The notes beneath the pieces are model-generated. The model was not told where the DNA came from. It made no database searches and saw only the letters and a list, made by a program, of their open reading frames with translations. Both the position numbers and the translations under genes were made by a program. This document shows, piece by piece, positions 60,319 through 64,000 of a stretch of DNA of 64,000 nt (the stretch's first letter is position 1; each line of letters opens with the position of its first letter). This DNA comes from CAIXSE01 sp040769125 (GTDB taxonomy: Bacteria > Actinomycetota > Thermoleophilia > UBA2241): NCBI GenBank assembly GCA_040769125.1, contig JAXGLO010000001.1, positions 1,674,001 through 1,738,000 on the forward strand, written 5' to 3'.

Positions 60319-62523
60319 TCAGCGGACGACGAGCTTCGCCGACCCCACAAGCTGCGCCTTCGTGCCGTCGGCCAGCCGCGCGTAGATGTAGTACCGGTAC
60401 GTGCCCCGCGGCAGCCCCACCCGCGACCATGTGTGCGTCTGCGCGACGTTGAGCGGCACATCCGCGATGCGCCGCGTGTAGCGCCACACCCCATCGGCGT
60501 CGCGAACCTTGAGCGTCACGGCCTCAGCGGTCGTCGCGGAGGCCGGCGAGCCCTGCGGAGGTGCCAGGACCGCCATGTAGCGGAACACGGCCTTCTGCCC
60601 CCGCGGCACCCTGAGACCGGCGAGGGCCTTCGTCACGAAGACGGAGCCGTCGCCCCACTGGGCCGGGTCGCTCTCGCAGGTCACCGGCAGCGACAGCCGC
60701 GCGAGGTTCCCGACCACGTCGCGAGCCTGGATCAGGACGGTGTACTGCCCGTCCGGCGCCGGAATCTTCACGCCGGCGAAGCTCACCGTGCCGTTCCACT
60801 TGACGGCGCGTGGCTGCGCGCTTATCGCCGACCAGTCGTTGACCAGAGCGGCCGGCTTGCCGCCGGGCCGGCGAATGCTGACGCGCGTCTTCGCAGGCTC
60901 GCTCACGGTGTAGCTGATCTGAACCGGCTGGCGGCGCCCGTCTGCCCTGCGCAAACTCGTCGCCGGCGTCGCCACGGCGTCGTCGATGGACGGAGGCAGC
61001 GCGTCAACCATGACTCTCGAGACCGCGGGCCGCGCCGAGCCCCGGGAGCTGCGCGCCGTCATCCTCACAGTGTAGGCACCATCGGGCACCACAACGCCGT
61101 CCGCAGTCTTGCCGTCCCAGACCCGCTTGGCGCTGGAGCCCGAGGCCGCCCAGGAGCGCACCACAACTCCGTCCGCGTTGCTGACCGCTATCCGCCACGA
61201 GACCGTCTCGCTGGCCGAGAAGCGCACCGTGGTCGTGTCGGTCACTCCGTCGTCGTTGGGAGTGATGAGCCGCGCACTGACCCTCGGGTTGAAGATCTTC
61301 GGCCGGCCAGTCGCGGCGACCGACGTGCGGACGGAAGGCAGCAGGGAGTAGGTCGGGGAGCCAGGGCACGCCGTGAAGTTGGCGTCGCGGTGGCCGCTGA
61401 TCGCCTTGAACTTCACCTTCTGCCCGTTCTTGTATTTCTGAGTAGCCCGGCACGTCATCGTCGCGGTAGACGTGGGGTTCACGTAGTTGACGTCGAGCTT
61501 CCAGGCGAGGAGCTTGACGAGCGCCGCGCGCGCCGCCGGCGACGGCTTGACGGAGGAGAACGTCCCGATGAACGCGATGCCGGTGCTGTTGGTGTTGAAG
61601 CCGAGCGTCTGCGCGCCGACGACGCCCCTGGCAACGCCGCCGTAGCGCCCTTCGTAGATTCTGCCGAAGCGGTCGATGAGGAAGTTGTAGCCGATGTCGT
61701 TGTAGCCGGCGCCGCGGACGTGGTAGTAATAGATCCCGCGAACGACCGCCTTCGCCTGGTCGCGTCCGTAGCCGTTGCCGCTCACGGTGTGGTGGATGAA
61801 GGCCATCCGCACCGGCGCGTACTCAGGCGCCGCACGCTTGAGCTTCTCGTTGGCGCCCCACTGCGCGCGCGTGATGATGGCCGGCTTCGTGGTGGCGGCG
61901 TCGGCCGCGTGCGGGCGCGCGAAGCGGGCGACGGCGGCCACGACACGCCCCAGCGCGCCTTTGGCGCGGTCGACGACGGTCGTCTCGCCGAGGCTGTTCA
62001 CGAACATCAGCTTGAGATCGTTGACGGGGCCGCCGTGGACGAACTGGACGTAGCGCGCCTCCCCCACCCAGCAGGGCTCGCCGACCAGGCGCTCAGGGCC
62101 CACATCTCCCTCGGCGGAGGCCAGCGGCAGCGTGACCCACTCGCTCCAGGCCGCGCCGTCGAGGCTCGTGCGCACGGTGATACTCGCACCGGCGCTCTTC
62201 GTCTCCCCCGCGTCGCCCTGCGGCAGCACGCCGCGCGAGGCGTCGTGACGGCCGACGGCGCCGAGGAGGTTGAAGGTCATGCCGGCATCGACGACAGCGG
62301 GCGCGGCCGAGGCGCCGCGGGCGCTGTGCGGCGGGCGACCCGACGGAACCCGCACGCCGGGCGGCGCCGAGCCGGGCCGCACCTGGTCGACGGCGAGCGT
62401 CGCGCCACGCACCGGCGCCGTCTTCTCCCAGCGCATGGCCGCATCACCCAGGCTGGGGAGAAGAACGAGAAGCAGGAGCGCGGCCAGCGAGGCGGCCGCC
62501 AGTATGAGGGCTCTGCGCTGCAT
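60319..62523 (-). CDS. Secreted N-acetylmuramoyl-L-alanine amidase (PGRP/amidase_2 type) with Ig-like repeats
   Basis: 734-residue exported wall hydrolase. A signal peptide or N-terminal anchor occupies residues 1-29. Residues 75-185 form a beta-rich region. The catalytic PGRP/amidase_2 domain covers about 214-395 with RAQWGANE, AFIHHTVSG (zinc His), DIGYNFLIDRFGRIYEGR and GHRDANFTACPG (zinc His378, Cys386). Two FlgD-like Ig modules with NPRVSARLITPNDDG and WDGKTADGVVVPDGAYTV features follow, and a further beta domain ends the protein. ATG 62523 has GGAGGAGG upstream. It cleaves the bond between muramic acid and the stem peptide. No immediate operon partner. Confidence 0.88.
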   Translation of the reverse strand: MQRRALILAAASLAALLLLVLLPSLGDAAMRWEKTAPVRGATLAVDQVRPGSAPPGVRVPSGRPPHSARGASAAPAVVDAGMTFNLLGAVGRHDASRGVLPQGDAGETKSAGASITVRTSLDGAAWSEWVTLPLASAEGDVGPERLVGEPCWVGEARYVQFVHGGPVNDLKLMFVNSLGETTVVDRAKGALGRVVAAVARFARPHAADAATTKPAIITRAQWGANEKLKRAAPEYAPVRMAFIHHTVSGNGYGRDQAKAVVRGIYYYHVRGAGYNDIGYNFLIDRFGRIYEGRYGGVARGVVGAQTLGFNTNSTGIAFIGTFSSVKPSPAARAALVKLLAWKLDVNYVNPTSTATMTCRATQKYKNGQKVKFKAISGHRDANFTACPGSPTYSLLPSVRTSVAATGRPKIFNPRVSARLITPNDDGVTDTTTVRFSASETVSWRIAVSNADGVVVRSWAASGSSAKRVWDGKTADGVVVPDGAYTVRMTARSSRGSARPAVSRVMVDALPPSIDDAVATPATSLRRADGRRQPVQISYTVSEPAKTRVSIRRPGGKPAALVNDWSAISAQPRAVKWNGTVSFAGVKIPAPDGQYTVLIQARDVVGNLARLSLPVTCESDPAQWGDGSVFVTKALAGLRVPRGQKAVFRYMAVLAPPQGSPASATTAEAVTLKVRDADGVWRYTRRIADVPLNVAQTHTWSRVGLPRGTYRYYIYARLADGTKAQLVGSAKLVVR

Positions 62524-62782
62524 GCAACCTCCTCCGTTACGCCGCAGGTCGGGGCCGCGGCGCCGCCCGCCGACGTTCCGCTCCCGCAACCTCCATCCGC
62601 AACTCCGGCCGGCCGCGACGGCGGCGGGAGGACGAAGGAGTATGGGAGACCCGGGCGCGAATCGAGCCTTTTGGAGACACTCGGTCCTCGGTTTCGTGCC
62701 CGTCCTGTGCATCCCTGCCACCATAGCGGCCCAGACGCCGGCCGTCGAATCGGCGGGCCGGCCGAGGAGGCGCCCGCCGCCA

Positions 62783-64000
62783 CTACAGCTCGATGCGCTG
62801 GGCGCTCTCCAGCCCGCAGCCTGTGACGAGCTCTTCCAGCTGGTCGCAGGTCAGCGCCTCGTCCAGCGAGAAGGCGAGCAGGTCGAGATCGCCGGCCTCG
62901 GGACGGCTGGCCGACAGCTGCGCGATGTTGCGACCGAACTCCCCCAGCTTGGTACCGATGCACCCGAAGACGCCCGGCGCCGCTGCTGCGCGCACGATGA
63001 CCATATGAGACGACATCTCGAGATCGATGCCCCGCCCGTAGGCGGCCACCAGGCGCGGCCGGTGAGGCGCACCGAGCGCTGTGCCGGCCACCGAGAGCGC
63101 ACCCCCGCCGTCGCGCGCCGTCACCGTCACAAGGTTCAGGTAGTCGGTGCGGCCCGAGTGGCGCGTCTCGCGGGCGTTCAAGCCCCTCTCCGCGGCGACG
63201 TTCTCCACATTGACGTAGCTCAGCGGGCCGTCAACCGCGTCGCTGAGCGCGCCCTGGAGCACACCGAGCGTGAGGAGGCGCGTGTCGCAGCGTGCCACGG
63301 CGCCGGCGTAGTCGACCTCGAGGTACTCCACGGGGCCGTCGGCGAGCTGCACGATCACGCGACCGAGCTGGATGCACGTCTCGAACAGCGGCATGAGCTC
63401 GTCGGCGTCCTCGCCCGGCGCCAGCGGCACGTTGACGGCGTTCCCGGCGAGCTCGCCGCGCAGCACGGCCGCTACCTGCTCGGCGATGACCGTTGCGGCA
63501 CGGAGCTGGGCCTCGACCGTGGATGCCCCCAGGTGCGGCGTGCAGACGACACCGTCGAAGTCGAAGAGCGGGTCGTCGATGGTGGGCTCCTGCGGGTAGA
63601 CGTCGACCGCCGAGGCCGCGACCTTGCCGGAGGCGATGGCACGCGCCCAAGCGGGCTCGTTGATGATGCCGCCGCGAGCGACGTTCACGACGCGCACGCC
63701 GTCTTTCATCTTGGCGAACTCGGCGTCGCCGATGAAGTCGATCGTCTCGGCGTTCTTCGGCAGGTGGACGGTGATGAAGTCGGCACGGCGATAGAGTTCG
63801 TCGGCGTCGCCGGCGGACTCCACGCCGAGCTCACGGAAGCGCTCCGCCGACACGAAGGGGTCGTAGGCGAGCACCTCCATGCCGAGACCGCGCGCATCCT
63901 CCGCGACAAGCACGCCGATGTTGCCGAGCCCGACGATGCCGAGCACCTTGCCGCGCAGCTCCACGCAGCCCTTGCCCCAGCGTGCCTTCTCCCAGCGACC
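62783..64000 (-). CDS. serA: D-3-phosphoglycerate dehydrogenase, 5' end outside the window
   Basis: First enzyme of serine synthesis. The visible part begins inside the NAD-binding domain (WGKG.VELRGKVLGIVGLGNIG) and includes NVARGGIINEPA and the catalytic Glu/His regions DVYPQEP and CTPHLGAST. It continues into the ASB intervening domain (about 180 residues) and a C-terminal ACT domain (MVIVRAAAAPGVFGCIG), so it is the long, serine-regulated form typical of actinobacteria. The frame is open to the window edge; about 120 N-terminal residues are missing. Stop is TAG. Confidence 0.95.
   Translation of the reverse strand, partial: GRWEKARWGKGCVELRGKVLGIVGLGNIGVLVAEDARGLGMEVLAYDPFVSAERFRELGVESAGDADELYRRADFITVHLPKNAETIDFIGDAEFAKMKDGVRVVNVARGGIINEPAWARAIASGKVAASAVDVYPQEPTIDDPLFDFDGVVCTPHLGASTVEAQLRAATVIAEQVAAVLRGELAGNAVNVPLAPGEDADELMPLFETCIQLGRVIVQLADGPVEYLEVDYAGAVARCDTRLLTLGVLQGALSDAVDGPLSYVNVENVAAERGLNARETRHSGRTDYLNLVTVTARDGGGALSVAGTALGAPHRPRLVAAYGRGIDLEMSSHMVIVRAAAAPGVFGCIGTKLGEFGRNIAQLSASRPEAGDLDLLAFSLDEALTCDQLEELVTGCGLESAQRIEL

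Noticed and set aside
62524..62782. Possible cyclic-di-AMP (ydaO-type) riboswitch upstream of the amidase, as seen before many wall hydrolases
   Set aside because: None of the conserved core blocks are recognisable in this 259-bp interval; I see only GC-rich unstructured sequence and the amidase SD.

Overview
The window is a 64 kb piece of a high-GC bacterial chromosome with dense, mostly housekeeping gene content. GTG starts, ATGA/GTGA stop-start overlaps, a PadR-HAAS pair, an LAFTG (sortase-E type) wall-anchor signal, LCP wall-assembly genes and the murA-after-atpC order point to Actinobacteriota. A deep-branching class such as Thermoleophilia is my best inference, but there is no rRNA in the window to prove it. 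No phage, IS element, CRISPR array or classical mobile island was seen.

Layout. Positions 1-5330 (+) hold the 3' end of a trp operon: trpE (tail only), trpG, trpD, trpC, trpF, trpB, trpA, every junction overlapping. From 5.3 kb nearly everything is on the minus strand. In ascending coordinates: a frameshifted DUF190 remnant, fluC/crcB, tRNA-Val, a DEAD-box helicase, an adenosine deaminase-family enzyme and prfB with its programmed +1 frameshift. A plus-strand padR-HAAS pair (11.1-12.5 kb) faces secA. A ten-gene minus-strand operon (15.4-26.0 kb) then makes sugar nucleotides (ugd, nucleotidyltransferase, manB, pgi/pmi), recycles SAM by-products (a truncated PNP-like protein, ahcY, mtnA), and ends in a second nucleotidyltransferase, comF and hpf. 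Next come an O-antigen-ligase/TPR membrane protein, a plus-strand small LAFTG surface protein, and a wall block (LCP-like protein, LCP phosphotransferase, murA).

The ATP synthase operon (33.9-41.2 kb) follows, with wecA/tagO, dCMP deaminase, rpiB and tsaC next to it. The his genes hisF-A-H-B-D and dnaE reach 52.0 kb. The last part is branched-chain amino-acid synthesis (FAH-family hydrolase, cimA, ilvE, leuB, leuD, leuC, leuA with a leucine-rich leader peptide), a secreted PGRP-type amidase, and serA, cut off by the window end.

The genes together cover tryptophan, histidine, leucine/isoleucine and serine synthesis, ATP production, and construction and remodelling of a glycopolymer-decorated wall. 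The least ordinary items are: the PNP-like half-protein in the SAM-salvage operon; a catalytically stripped LCP homologue coupled to an intact one; the tiny LAFTG protein between wall genes; the PadR operator lying exactly inside its promoter; the leu leader; and a tRNA-Val whose anticodon loop has C instead of the near-universal U33.
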